The notes: a model not told the origin generated them from the letters alone. Shown: positions 1 through 11,710, counted from the first letter of the stretch. The stretch: DNA of 64,000 nt from Gambelia wislizenii (GCA_030847615.1 JAUMIR010000002.1:115762309-115826308), one strand, 5' to 3'. Numbers and translations are program-made.

Positions 1-420
1 GTGAAAACAAGGCTGTTGGTGACGTCCCAGAGGGCCTTCTCCACTGCTGCTCCCAGATTATGGAATGGCCTGCCAGACGAGATCCGTCTTATTAACACCT
101 TAGACAGCTTTAAAAAAGCTGTCAAGACGGATCTTTTCCGGCAGGCCTTTCCTGAATAACTATCCCGGCCCAAGACTCAGCTGTCCTCCCTGAGCTGTAA
201 TCAGATTTTTTTTTTAAAAAAAATGATTGTATGTTTTAATCTTTTTCTAATCTATATATTTTTAATTTACTGTATGTTTTTAATCTTTTATAATTTAATA
301 TTATTTTAAGGCGGGGTGGGCTAGGGTACTGGGACTATGGAGTTTTTATATTGTAAGCCGCCCCGATTGCGTTGCAGAGGGGCGGGATAGAAATAAAATT
401 TTATTATTTATTATTATTAT
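1..420 (+). mobile_element. L2-like LINE, 3' end
   Basis: The first 156 bases read without a stop as the last 52 residues of a LINE ORF2, with the tail pattern R-A-F-S-T-A-A-P-R-L-W-N-G-L-P, then F-R-Q-A-F, ending at the TAA at 157-159. That C-terminal pattern is known from L2-group elements. After it comes an AT-rich 3' UTR with the common reptile LINE end (a stretch reading as GTAAGCCGCCCCGA, then GGGCGGGATAGAAATAAA) and a TTA-rich tail near 400-420. The element is cut by the window edge, so its 5' extent is unknown. L2 versus a closely related clade is not settled. Confidence 0.7.
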
Positions 421-439
421 AAAGATATATCATTGAATA

Positions 440-765
440 TCAAATCAGAATCAGAACCATCCATGCCCTAGTATTTCCAATTTCTATGTATGGTTGTGAA
501 AGGTGGACACTGAAGAAAGGTGAGAGGAGGAGAATCAACTCATCTGAAACCCTGGACTATGAAAAAACAAACAAATGGGTCCTAGAACAAATCAAGCCTG
601 AACTCTCCCTAGAAGCCAAAATGACTAAACTGAGGCTATCATACTTTGGCAATAACATGACACGGAACATTAGAAAAGATGACAATGCTTGGCAAAGTTG
701 AAAGCAGTAGGAAAAGAGGAAGACTGCACTATAGGTGGACAGACTCAATCAGGACCGGTTTAAGG
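440..765 (+). mobile_element. BovB/RTE LINE fragment (ORF2 C-terminal region)
   Basis: The translation begins M-Y-G-C-E-R-W-T-L-K-K and continues with I-K-P-E-L-S-L-E-A-K-M-T-K-L-R-L and Y-F-G, then in another frame M-L-G-K-V-E and K-R-G-R-L. This matches the region after the reverse transcriptase of BovB-type RTE elements, which are abundant in squamates. A frameshift near 665-680 splits the match between two frames, and the middle is eroded, so this is a dead fragment. It directly follows the tail of the preceding L2-like element. Confidence 0.75.
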
Positions 766-1265
766 AATTTGGGGGGTGCCTGCAATGCTTTATTTTTGGG
801 GGCCCATATGTTTATTTCAGGTCAGTGTAACCTAACTCAACCTAAGCTATTCAAAGTACAGGATATTCAGATTATTACTGATAATGTTTTTGTGGGATGA
901 GGGTTACTACGGGGGTCCCCACAATGATGGGGCCCCCTGTGGATGCTGACCCGGTTGATGCCTTAAGCTGGCCCTGGACTCAATAAAGCCACGGCCCTGA
1001 GTCTGCAAGATCTTCACAAGGCTTTTATTAACAAGTTGTCTTGTTGGAGGTTTCTCATTCATAGGAACATCTAAGTTGAAGCCAACTTAATGGCAATTAA
1101 CAACAACAACACATTTTAAACACAACCTCTGTGATAGGGAAGTGCTGGTAAAGAAATCTCACACCTACTCCTTTGACTCCTGTTATAAGCCACCCATTTT
1201 TAATTAAAGCTGATGAAAGAACACAGTCCAGTATGTGGGAGTCTAAGTGTATACAAGGATTAAAA
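766..1265. other. Unassigned stretch
   Basis: I see no coding region, RNA gene or repeat family that I can name between the BovB fragment and the Vingi-like fragment. The composition is ordinary AT-rich intergenic sequence. Confidence 0.5.
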
Positions 1266-1711
1266 ATGATATTGAGAACACAGCTGCGCTGGGCAGGGCA
1301 CGTTTCTAGGATGGAGGACCATCGCCTCCCAAAAATAGTACTCTACAGTGAATTCGCCACGGGTCAGCGTAAGAGGGGCGCTCCAAAAAAAACAATACAA
1401 GGACTCCCTGAAACAACATCTCAGGCTCAGCCAAATTGATCACCAACAATGGTCCGCCCTGGCCTCACATTGGGAGGCATGGAGACGCACTATCCACAAT
1501 GCGACAGCCTTATTTGAGAACTCACACTGAACAAGTCTTGAAGAGAAACGACAACGCAGAAAGAATCACAACTTGGAAACATCACCCAAGGAGACCTTCT
1601 GCTGTGCTTTCTGCAACCGGACTTGGATTGGACTTTTTAGTCATCAGCGCACTTGCAGAAAGTGCAGGATGAGTCCTTCCTGAATCTTCGTTTGTGAAGA
1701 GAAGCCAGAAT
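1266..1711 (+). mobile_element. Vingi-like LINE, 5'-truncated 3' end
   Basis: This is the last ~445 bases of the same family as the full-length copy at 29431-36544. It opens at the stretch encoding I-L-R-T-Q-L-R-W-A-G-H and continues through D-H-R-L-P-K and R-K-R-G-A-P-K-K to the cysteine/histidine tail. Several frameshifts break the reading frame, and a short deletion near 1617-1630 removes part of the C2H2-like tail. It ends just after the family's 3' hairpin (TCTTCG, loop, TGAAGA) and GCCAGA. No clear target duplication is visible. Confidence 0.75.
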
Positions 1712-1825
1712 AATGGAGAATACCCCCCACAAAAAATGGGGGGAGAGGACTAAAGAAAAACTGTCAGGAGCTGCTCTTGGTTTCATCTGGTTTCAGTCAT
1801 AGCAAGTTATATACTTTTCATCTAA

Positions 1826-1840
1826 TCATATAACTGAAAA
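1826..1840 (+). repeat. L1 target-site duplication, left copy
   Basis: The 15-mer tcatataactgaaaa here recurs exactly at 2471-2485, directly after the A-rich tail of the L1 fragment. It is the host sequence duplicated on insertion. Confidence 0.9.
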
Positions 1841-2470
1841 TGGAGATGGTATTTAACCCCAGTAAGATTGAATCAAATAGATAAAAAATATTCAGCACAG
1901 TGTTGGAGGGGATGCCAAGAATTGGGAACGTATATTCATATGTGGTGGAATTGCAAATATGTGCAGCAATTTTGGAAAATAGTAATGAAGGAAATAAGTG
2001 AAATACTGGAGATAAATATACCTTTAAGCCCTGAAATAGCATTATTATCATATTGTGAAAAAATACAAGAATCTCAAATTGTTAAGGATTTACTAACAAA
2101 TCTGCTGACAGCAGCAAGGTTAATAATAGCAAAGAAATGGAAAATACAAGGTGAATACAAAATAGAAGAATGGTATGATGAAGTATGGAATATAGGTATA
2201 AATGAGAAATTAACAAATATGATTAAAGGAAAAAAAGGAGGGCTAAATAAGAATGTTTTTGGTGAAAAATGGAGTAAATTTTTAGAATTTGTATTAATAA
2301 AGGGGAGAGGAAGCAAACCTGAGTTGGAAACAATGGTATTTTGGAAAGAGGGATGAATGTAAAGGGAAGTCCCTCGGTGGAGGGAATCACTGTTATATAT
2401 GTTTGTTAAGTTTTATGTAGAAATTGTATGTTGTTTAATTTTAAAAATTAATTTTAAAAAATTTAAAAAA
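1841..2470 (+). mobile_element. L1 LINE, 5'-truncated 3' end with target duplication
   Basis: The open frame to 2356 reads as the C-terminal end of an L1 ORF2, with the cysteine/histidine pattern C-W-R-G-C followed by H-M-W-W-N-C and Q-F-W. It is followed by a short 3' UTR and an A-rich tail at about 2440-2470. A 15-bp target-site duplication, tcatataactgaaaa, sits at 1826-1840 and 2471-2485 and fixes both boundaries. The insert is therefore about 630 bp, a typical 5'-truncated L1 insertion, and the open C-terminal frame suggests moderate age. Confidence 0.88.
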
Positions 2471-2485
2471 TCATATAACTGAAAA

Positions 2486-3304
2486 CAAAGCAGAAGCTTT
2501 TAATGCAATCTGAAACAAGGATTTTGAAAACTGAGAACATTAGATTGGAAGTTGTGGCAAGCAAATATATAGCATTTTTATGAATATCCAGTACGATAAA
2601 GTATGGAAATCAAATCTGAAAAGAATGACACCATCAACTTCATGAGATAAACGTACAATTACAGTACAGTGCCTTTAAGGTCAGTCTAAGCCAAAGTTAG
2701 GGAGAATGCCTTTAAAAACTATATACGTCTGGTAAGCTATGCATATGCCAAATTATGTCACATGTATGAATGTGTGAGCATGCGTTTATTCATCTAGTAG
2801 TCATACACACACACACTGGAATTTTGTTCAGTAGTCTTCCAGACAACAAGTAAAATTAGACCCAATATATGATAATGCTGCCAGAATTAATGTTATTAAC
2901 TCAATATATAGAGGTGGGGTGGGGAGAGAGAGAAACAATTACACCATCAAAAGCCAAACAAGAGCCAATAGACTAGAGTTGTTAAGAGATAATTTCTATG
3001 ACAGATGTAACCAGTCATTAATTATGCTAATTGCAAGGAAAATGACACATGCTCTGCAGGCACACATGGGAACTTGTGGATCTCATGTGATAATTTTTAT
3101 ATATAATAGTACTGAGAATATGTGACGTTTTGACCCATGAGCACTGTGTTCAGTTTATTATGTGGTGTGAATTGTTGATTACTGATTTGTAATTCCTTTT
3201 TAATGGACAGTGAAATATTTCAAGTAAAAATAATCCCAAAGTTCTGAACTACTGTGAACAGGCACAGAACAATCCATGTGTGCGAGTCACAGAGCCTAGA
3301 AGAA
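2486..3304. other. Unassigned stretch
   Basis: I recognise no gene or named repeat. A short CA run lies near 2801-2815. The small open frame at 2919-3125 has no recognisable domain. Confidence 0.5.
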
Positions 3305-3445
3305 AGGTCTGGTTCCCCTCAGACTACTCAGGCCAGCCATATTACTCAGTTACTGCAAAAGCAACAGAGAGTTGCATGGCACTTTAAAGTACAACTAAGT
3401 TATTGTGGCTTGACCTTTCATGAACAACGGTCCACTACATCAGAG
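3305..3445 (-). repeat. Unclassified dispersed repeat, inverted partner of 3945-4070
   Basis: Read on the minus strand this contains CATGAAAGGTCAAGCCACAA, then a stretch like AGTTGTACTTTAAAGTGCCA. The plus-strand segment at 3945-4070 carries a diverged version of the same order (ACGAAAGCTTATGC, then TTAGTCTCAGAG). Similar sequences are known to me as a dispersed amniote repeat, but I cannot assign a family. Confidence 0.4.
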
Positions 3446-3622
3446 GTATAAAGTGCTATCCAGAACAATATACACAGTTGTGGGTGGGACTATAGACACT
3501 GAGCTCAGAGGGAAATTAAGTATGGAAAAGCATTGACAATTATCAACACTGGTCATTGACAAAACTGTTGCACAAAACATCCTAGCACAAGATAAGCCTA
3601 TCAACAATTGTTGCATGATAAG

Positions 3623-3936
3623 GACAGGTTGCATACCTGTAACTGTAGTTTGTGTGGTCATCTGTGAACTCACACAAATGGGGTTATCTGCACTTATGCA
3701 GAGCACCATTCAGAACCTTCTAGAGCAGTTACATAACTTTTTGGGCAGTAACCCCGCCCACCCCAAACAGACCTTGTCCTTGTGGTTCCTGCCTAAACCC
3801 TCAGTTCTGTGGACACCACAATAGAAGCATTCAAAGAGCCAACGATAGCAGGACACAATGAGGGGAGGATGGGTAGGGTTGTGTGAGTCCACAGATAACC
3901 ACACGAAGAACTACAGTTACAGGTATGCAACCTGTC
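3623..3936 (+). mobile_element. Short terminal-inverted-repeat element (possible deleted DIRS-like derivative)
   Basis: The 314-bp unit starts gacaggttgcatacctgtaa and ends with the reverse complement of that stretch at about 3917-3936; the arms then continue imperfectly to about 60-70 bp. Between the arms is a ~200-bp segment (3680-3815) that is also found, inverted, at 5430-5580 and in diverged form at 20290-20460 and 25170-25330, next to gag-like sequence. It may be an internally deleted derivative of that larger element or an independent MITE. There is no coding capacity. Confidence 0.6.
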
Positions 3937-3944
3937 TTCCTTCT

Positions 3945-4070
3945 TCATGAGGAAGTAGACCAAGTTTACGAAAGCTTATGCTACAATTTCCTTTTTTCAG
4001 TTAGTCTCAGAGATACTACAAGATCCCCTTGCTTACTGATATTCCAGACTACCAAGGCTATCTTTGAATT
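3945..4070 (+). repeat. Unclassified dispersed repeat, inverted partner of 3305-3445
   Basis: It contains tacgaaagcttatgctacaa followed by a TTAGTCTCAGAG block. With the opposite-facing copy at 3305-3445 it brackets the inverted-repeat element at 3623-3936. Confidence 0.4.
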
Positions 4071-4099
4071 CTACCACAGTCAAAGCACATGTGTAGAGT

Positions 4100-5403
4100 A
4101 CTGACTGATTATGGGAATGCCTACAGAACCACTGATCATCAGAACTGTGGTGATGAGAATGACAGTCATAGGACCCATGTCTTAATCAATGCCTTGGAGG
4201 AGATCTATCCCAAGAGGACAAATGGGGAGAGGACAAACTTAAAGGAGTGGGTGAGTGTCATCATCTAGAAGTGTGATGACAAGGAGATAGTACAGATTGA
4301 AGAACCTCTGGAAGCCACTCCAATGGAAGCATTTCATCAGCAACCCACATCATCAAAACCACAGGTGGTTCCTTGAGAACACGTGGAGGAGAAGTTACAG
4401 GAAGAGACTGAGGCACATTCATGGTGAAGCAGCCTGAGTGACTACCAGATCCCTGACTGGTGTCATGGAAGCAACAGTTGAATGAGAGGGTTGATCAGGG
4501 ACACCCTTCTCCTGAGCATGCTTAGCCTTCTTTCCCTTCTTATCCTTTTTTCTGTCCCCCCTATGATGAGAAGGCAAGGTTGCAAGATCAAGGGATTGAC
4601 CTGGAGTAGCTGGACAAGTGGCATCAATGGCTGACATGCAAGTCAAATGTTTGGCTTTCTCCTCTGGAGCCTTTAAACCCACCATGGATTCAAGGAGAGA
4701 TCGCTTCATAGTCAACCAAACAGAAGAACCCAAGACAACCAGAACTGACACTGCATGTTGTGACATAGAAACAGTTGTCAAAGCTGAGGGTTTAGGTAGG
4801 AACCACATGGACAAGTCAAATGTATGGCTTTCTCCTCTGGAGCCTTTAAACCCACCATGGATTCAAGGAGGGATCGCTTCATAGTCAACCAAACAGAAGA
4901 ACCCAAGACAACCGACACTGCACATTGTGACACAGAAACAGTTGTCAAAGCTGAGACCGCGGCCGAACGTGGCAGAACAGAAATTGTGAATGAGGCTGGA
5001 ACCGAAGGTTTCAAAGCCTGCTAATAAAGAAGGGCTTTCAGTCTAGATTCACGGTTCTTCCGAGCCTGAAGTGGTCGACAATGAGCACATGGACCCCACA
5101 TTATGTCCTTCTGCAAGACCTAACCCTGCAGCCTGGGATTTTGGCGCCACCCACTGTGCACCTCTTAAACAAAATAGAAGAGTCCATTAGACACACACAA
5201 AGGAGCAAAAGAAGAAGAAGACCAATTATGTCATAGAAATAGCAAAGATGGGTCAGAAAAAAGCAGCATCAAAGCCAAAAAATCCAGAATAGAACAAGTC
5301 CATAGGGCAAGTCAAAAGAGGAGTCAAACTAAGTCAGAATTAATAAATCACCAGAAGAGACAAAAGAGTAAACAAAGACAGCTCACAAGAAACATTCCTT
5401 TGA
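4100..5403 (-). pseudogene. DIRS-like retroelement gag region, decayed
   Basis: On the minus strand around 5030-5130 a stretch reads C-A-H-C-R-P-L-Q-A-R-K-N-R-E-S-R-L, preceded in another frame by A-E-G-H-N. Together these resemble the knuckle pattern C-x2-C-L-G-x2-H-x5-C-x2-C followed by basic residues that I associate with DIRS-type gag proteins. A one-base shift near 5100 separates the halves. Downstream on the same strand (4419-4814) is a lysine-rich segment (K-K-D-K-K-G-K-K). The copy at 24000-24829 has the same order: knuckle, then basic region. Assignment to DIRS rather than another retroelement is an inference. Confidence 0.45.
4639..4955 (-). repeat. 173-bp tandem duplication inside the gag-like region
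   Basis: The stretch beginning caagtcaaatg at 4639 recurs at 4812, an offset of 173 bp. The copies match through the segment containing ctttctcctctggagccttt and agtcaaccaaacagaagaac, ending near aaacagttgtcaaagctgag at about 4955. The two copies differ by a few bases and a small indel, so the duplication is not recent. Confidence 0.8.
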
Positions 5404-5583
5404 TGCTGCTGATGTGGTGGATGAAAAGGAACTGAGGGTTTAGGTAGGAACCGCAAGGACAAAGTCTGTTTGGGGTAGGCATGGTTACCACCCTGAAGTT
5501 TATGTAACAGCTCTAGAAGGTTCCGAATGGTTCTTTGTGCAGGTGCGGATAACCCCATTCATGTGAGTCACAAAACCAGGGAG
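5404..5583 (-). mobile_element. DIRS-like terminal region
   Basis: It contains gatgaaaaggaactgaggg, then ttaccaccctgaagtttatg, tctagaaggttccgaatgg and a cattcatgtgagtcacaaaa end. The same order is found at 20290-20460 and 25170-25330, and inverted inside 3623-3936. In all three larger copies it lies upstream (minus-strand sense) of leader or gag-like sequence, so it behaves as the element's 5' terminal repeat. Confidence 0.5.
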
Positions 5584-7193
5584 AAGAAAAACCATTATCC
5601 TGATTCAGTCCTCTGGTAACAGACTGGAACTTCCAAAGGAAGTTTCTTTGCTCCACAACTGCAACAGCTACTTTATGTTCAACTAAACCAGCTACTGCTT
5701 CAAGAACAAGCTGAGAAACTGACAGAAAGATGAAATGCAGATAACAGACATATAGCAGATAGAGTGAGGAGGATACTTGAGATATGAATAAATAAACAGA
5801 TGCTGCTGATTGAAAGGAATGTGGCAATTTCATATATCTAATTTTTTACAGAAAGAGAAGCGTCTTCTAGGGATCTTGTGATAAATGTGCACAGCTATCT
5901 CCGTGTCCAATCCAATAACAGTCCTTTGCTGAGACCAAAGGGTACAAATGGAATTTAAAAGCAGCCAGAGAAATGTCCAACATCAGCTATTTTACAGATT
6001 GAGAAAAACCAAATATGGCACTGCCAAGTAGATAGAATACTACAATGTAAAGAATCAGCTGGAAGCCACACAATTGTAAAAACCTTCAGTAAAATCCTGA
6101 GAAGACATTACCTTGCTCCCTCCAAACAATCAGATGCAAGCAACAAGGCTAGAAACTAGAGGATATTAAATTAGAAGTCAATGTATAATCCACAGGACAA
6201 TTATAATCACCCGAGGACAGAGCAGGGCTTCCTTACTCATGATATTTCTTGCTTTTGGAACTTCTCACCCATTTCAATTGATCCCACACTCACTGCTTGT
6301 AGACAACAATTAAGTGGTTTTTACTCTCTCTAGCATTTACTTGTAATGGGAATTGTTTTTACTGCTGCTACTGACCAAGTCTGTTCTATTATTTATGGCT
6401 TTTATTCTATTTTAATTTTTAACCATTTTATTCGGTTTATTATTGCTAGCCCTCTTGAGAGTCTTTGACTGAGACACAGAAAAGAAATATTTCAGAAACA
6501 TAAACAAACACATGACTTAAGATTGGGATGCCAGAGGAATTCAATTCCCCATCTCTTGACTGTCTACTTTGCCGTCCACACTGTTATGTCCCTGAAATCT
6601 ATTTAATTCCCATATACATCTGGCATCTATTCAACTTCTGATCAAAGGACATATCACATCCCTCCTGCATCTACTCCAGCTGACATTTCGATTATCCTCT
6701 TACTCTGTATGTATACAATGTTCTCGTTCTCTGTGTGTGTGTCCATTTTTAGGCTGCAGGGGAGATTCGGACAGCAAAGATCATCTTCTCCCTTCAGCTA
6801 TCCTCTTACTATCCTTCTCAGAGGACCATGTACTGTTTTCATGAGCCTCCAGGAATCAGCCAATCAGAAGAGTAGGTGCTCATCAAGAGAAGAGGGTAGC
6901 CTTCCCTGAGCAGGTGTTGAAAATGAAGGCTTCACTCAGGTCCACCTGGGGAGCATATAAACAGCTCACCCAATGCTCCACTGGCAGTTGTCTTCTCACT
7001 CACCCTCCTTTACCTATATGTGCTTATATGTTGTATGTGACGTAACTAATTCACTAGTCTGTAACTAGATTCATAATTTGCACTCTCAATTGATGCACTC
7101 ATTAGCTGTTATGATCTGTCACAACACTGCTGGTGTAGCACAGGGTCAGGTCCAGTTTTTTAGGGACAAGGACCTATGTGACCATCATTGCCT
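5584..7193. other. Unassigned stretch with a possible LINE tail remnant
   Basis: No gene is recognised. The stretch at about 6400-6500 (TTTTAATTTTTAACC, then GCCCTCTTGAGAGTCTTTGA) resembles an eroded LINE 3' UTR of the L2 type. The rest looks like unique intergenic sequence. Confidence 0.4.
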
Positions 7194-7201
7194 CTCTAGG
7201 G

Positions 7202-7565
7202 CAATGGCTCTTAACCTTTTCTTTATTAGGGAACTCCTTCAAATATTTTTTGTTGCTGCGGACCCCCAAGACTTAACTCAAGATTTAAAGCCCTAATGAC
7301 AACAACAATAATGCATCATCATCATCATCCAATTACACCATCCATTGACCCTTTTCTCAGAGGCACTGGAGGGGAGAAGACTTTTCTCCTGCTTCTTCCT
7401 GCAAGTTTGTGGCTGGAGTGGACTGAACAGCAATGTGCAGGTCAAGCCAGTCAGCCTTCACCTGATCCTGTCATGTGTGCTAAGCAGCCTTCAAGCCTTT
7501 GCGGACCCCCTGTGTGAACGTTGTGGACTCCTGGGGGTCCATGGACCACAGGTTAAAAACCACTG
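7202..7565 (+). mobile_element. hAT-like non-autonomous DNA element
   Basis: The left end caatggctcttaaccttttc and the right end ggttaaaaaccactg form imperfect terminal inverted repeats of the CAGTGGTTCTTAACC type known from hAT elements. The flanks are ctctaggg at 7194-7201 and ttctaggg at 7566-7573, an 8-bp duplication with one mismatch, as expected for hAT. The interior includes a GACCCCC-rich stretch near each end and a run of ATC/CAT triplets near 7312-7328. Open frames crossing it have no recognisable domain. Confidence 0.75.
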
Positions 7566-7573
7566 TTCTAGGG

Positions 7574-9373
7574 GACCTCCTGAGGAAACCTTGAGGGTGC
7601 AGGCTGACAAAAACAGACCAAGTTTAAGGGCTGTTAGGTCTGCTTCACTCCCAGTAGGAAAGAAACCATGGAGTAGCTTACATCTATGTGGATTCCACAG
7701 TTGTCATTTCATGGTTATACATGGCAGGTGGGCTATGAACAATAGGATAGCAGGCAGTTTCTTCAGTGCCAGGATCTATTGCCCCTTGCATGCTCAAGCC
7801 TATACAGTTGTAAATAATAAAATTGTGGCCTTATTGTTCTCAAATTATGTGTGTCAGTGTGTTTTTTTTCCCCTGCACCTCCATGTTCCACTCATCAGTA
7901 GGCCTGCAATACCATTTCAAGCATGATATTCTGCTACTCACTAGGATCTTCTGCTCCCAATCCAAATTCATGAAAGAAGCAAAACTATTACCAAAGTTAA
8001 ATCCCACTGTGTAAATAAGAGTTTGGTCTGCTTTCATGAGAGGTTCCATCCCCTTAAAAGAAACTGTTCAGAGCCTTAAACACCTGATTAACAGCCATTT
8101 CGGGTCTGATGTTAGTTGCCTGTAACACGTATTTGTATCCTCAGTTTTTTATAACCCCCATGACTAACCTCCAAATATCCTAATCTTAATTCTTGAGGCC
8201 AGAATGGGGAAAAATGTCCTTCAGTTTCACTCCTTGTCCTTGAAAACTCTTCCCTGCAACTCTAGCTCAGCTACTCCTCTGTCTTCCACTAAGGAGGCTT
8301 TCTTAACTGCTAGTAAAAGGGACTTGCTCTAATTAAAATTTAATTTACAGCTCAACCCAAATTCATTAAAATACAAGTTGAATCCTGTCAAAAAATTTTA
8401 AAAATATTGGAGAAGGATTTGTTCATTCAGCATAATCCCCCTGTGGTGTTTTGTTGGGGAAAAGTAGGCAAGCAGGGGCAATGGGGAGGGCTTTGTCAGA
8501 CTCAACTGCTCAAAAATTCAAAAACCACCATACAAATGTTTCCTACATCGTCACTCATAGGGTGTTTACACTACCTTAATTCACTGTAAAATCTGATCTG
8601 GCCAGAACCCTAGCAGCAGCTTCAACTGAGAAAGAATAAGATGTGACTTCAAGACAAATTCCATTTCTGTATTTTGATTTTTCCCCTTCCTACCCGACAC
8701 TAAAGGATCAACCTCTGCAGTGGACATGAGGATGAGCCAAGCAGCTGCAGTGAAAGACAAGACTTAAGTGCGCCTATAAGCAGATGAAAAACCAGGGTTC
8801 CAATGAACAGATCAGCAGCCTGGATAGCATCTAACTTGGGAACAAGGCAATCATTTCAGAGACTGTACTTCTGCAGAGGCAGCTTGTGGTCTAAGTAGAT
8901 GGGACAGAGAGGGATATCACTTTGTCCATTATGTTCATCTAATGCAATAAAAAGGAAAGGCTGGTTCTGTCTTTGGGCAACACTTCCACTGGCCAGTCTA
9001 CCACCGAAACTCTACATTAGTCATGGAACAACTTCATGTTGCTGAGAATTCTAGGACAGGTTCTGAAGCACCCATAATTTTTTTGCAGAGAATTACAGGG
9101 CTCCGCCATCACCCTGGATGATACAACTCTGTAGCTATGCTACTAGAGATATGAAGGCTTGGGGGAAATGGGAGGAAATTAGAAGGAACTGGATTTTTTC
9201 TTATTTTTTCTTAGAAAAAAATGAAAATTTAAAAAATACAAAAACCTTGGATTATGGAATATTTTCTTTTAAAATGATGAATAAAATGTTTAAAACAAGG
9301 TGTCCTTGTATTTATTCACCCAAAATTATTTCTTAAAACTATCTACCAGGGATACTTTTCAAGGAACTATGAA
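7574..9373. other. Unassigned stretch
   Basis: I see no recognisable gene, RNA or repeat family. The open frames in it are short and lack domain features. Confidence 0.5.
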
Positions 9374-10241
9374 TGAAGTAGCTAATACCCTAGAGGACAG
9401 GATCAAAATTCAGAATGACCTGGATAGATTGGAGAGCAGGGCCAAAGCTAGCAAAATGAAATTCAATACAGAGAAATGTAAGGTACTGCACTTAGGGCGG
9501 AAAAATGAAATGCATAGATATAGGATGGGAGAGACCTGGCTGAATGAGACTACGTGCGAAAGGGATCTAGGAGTCCTAGTAGACCACAAGTTGAACATGA
9601 GTCAACAGTGTGATGCGGCAGCTAAAAAGGCCAATGCGATTTTGGGCTGTATCAACAGAAGTATAGTGTCTAGATCAAGGGAAGTAATAGTGCCGCTCTA
9701 TTCTGCCTTGGTCAGACCTCACTTAGAATACTGTGTCCAGTTCTGGGCACCACAATTCAAAAAGGATATTGACAAATTGGAGCATGTCCAGAGAAGGGCA
9801 ACTAAAATGGTGAAGGGTCTGGAAACCATGCCTTATGAGGAGAGACTTAGGGAGCTGGGTATGTTTAGCCTGGAAAAAAGACGGTTAAGAGGCAATATGA
9901 TAGCCCTGTTTAAGTATTTGAAGGGGTGTCACGCTGAGGATGGAGCAGGCTTGTTTTCTGCTGCTCCAGAGACTGGAACACGGAGCAATGGATGCAAGCT
10001 CCAGGAACAGAGATTCCACCTCAACATGAGGAGGAACTTTTTGACAGTCAGAGCTGTTCGGCAGTGGAACACACTCCCTCAGAGCATGGTGGGGTCTCCT
10101 TCCTTGGAGGTCTTTAAACAGAGGCTGGATTGCCATCTGTCGGGGATGCTTTGATCAAGATTTCCTGCGTGGCAGGGGGTTGGACTGGATGGCCCTCGTG
10201 GTCTCTTCCAACTCTACAATTCTATGATTCTATGATTCTAA
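9374..10241 (+). pseudogene. CR1 LINE, 3' fragment with open RT C-terminus
   Basis: The frame reads from V-A-N-T-L-E-D-R-I-K-I-Q just after the catalytic box, through [29 protein letters not shown] and [10 protein letters not shown], to the ORF2 stop at about 10152-10154. The standard CR1 3' UTR follows and the element ends in the repeated ATTCTATG tail. It is 5' truncated so the endonuclease and most of the RT are missing. The frame is unbroken and nearly identical to the nested copy at 31327-34446, so this is a young insertion. Confidence 0.92.
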
Positions 10242-11710
10242 GTATAATAATATCACATTTTTTAAAAAAATCCCCCCAAAAATCTGTGTTTTTTTTCTGT
10301 TTTCCCCCAAGGCTTCAAGATTTCTGAAAATTTTACATCTCTATACTGCACATACCTTGAACTAACTTGTCACAAGTTATTTGGGGGGCTAGTGAAAGGA
10401 TAACTATATTCCTTTTATTATTTAACACAACAATTGGAAGGTTGTTATGTTTTTATAACAAATAATTATTTATTTGCAAGATTAGCCACCGCTTGGAGAA
10501 ACTGCTGCTACTGATAGTTATTCAAGATGCCAGGGAGTGGGTTGGTACTGTTACAATTTTTTAGTTAAAATAAACTTGGTAACATTTTACTTAAAATTTT
10601 TACAGCTCACAACAGTGCTTCCAAAACACTCTGCTGCTTCCAAATCTAAACAAACCTCAAGAATGATGCATTACTCTGAAGTCACTCAGGAATAATGTGG
10701 CAACATGGCATCCATTCATACTTCCTGAGAGTAGTTTGAGAGTATCACATCACTCTTGAGGGACAGGTAGATCTGAAAGCAACTGACACGGTTGTGCAAT
10801 GCTATGAGTGGCACAGGTTTTAAAGAAAAAATAGAGTAACTTTGCCTTGCCAGCCATTTTGGACAGTTAAGGGCTTGTCTATATGGAAGAAAAAAAATGC
10901 AGATTGCTATAGGGTAATGCCAACTTGCAGTAGCTTTGATTTGTCTTAATGGTCTATTAGCAAAATCGCAGACATGCAAAGCAAAACACATTTGATGTTC
11001 CCACGAGCATGCCTGCGAATCAAAATGGCAGGTGCAAGTGAATTCGCTTGTGATTTTATTTTCTCCAAGTTGCTCCTGCCAAACATTTTTTTTTAACAAA
11101 CTACAAGGTGCGGAAGAGCAACCTTCCTTCCATTTTAGCAAACAAGGGGAAGTGGGGGGGGGGAGAAAAAGGCTGTTTTTTCTTCGTAGCACAAGATCGC
11201 TATGGGGAAAATCCAGGATAGTGGTTCCGGGCGCTTGCCTTGTTAGCCAGCTCCCCTCCCCACCACCGCACATGTCTGACCAATCTTCTGCTCATATTGG
11301 GAAAGCAAAACAATTCGGCCGCTTGTCCCAAATAGCATGGATGCACATTCCCCTCGCTATTTTTCAAAAAAATATGGGAAAGTCACAAAGGCTTTCCCCA
11401 CAGAGTATATGGCATTTTGGGGGTCCCTCCTTCACAATATGGCAAATAGATGCAGGATCCCAGTGGGACAGATCATATTCTCCTCACATTCTGTGAAGAG
11501 TATTTTCGCCATTTAGACAACACAACCCCTAAGATAAGTGGCAAGACTCCACCTTAAGAAACAAGCAGTAACTTTTCTGAATCTTTGAAATAAGTAATGC
11601 CATGAACGTTACAAGTGGCATTGCAGAAAAAGAATGTTAATGATTGGTCAAGATTTTTTCAGGCATCTTTGCAGAGTATACTGTAGACCCTACTGAACTT
11701 CTCACTGAAG
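10242..11710. other. Unassigned stretch
   Basis: No gene is recognised. Opposite-strand open frames at 10716-11273 and 11032-11496 overlap and have no domain features. A G run lies at 11152-11163. Confidence 0.5.

Noticed and set aside
7345..7926. 193-codon open frame
   Set aside because: It crosses the end of a hAT-like element and unrelated flank, and has no recognisable domain or codon signal.
10716..11496. Overlapping open frames of 185 (minus) and 154 (plus) codons
   Set aside because: They overlap on opposite strands, show low-complexity stretches and match no family that I know.
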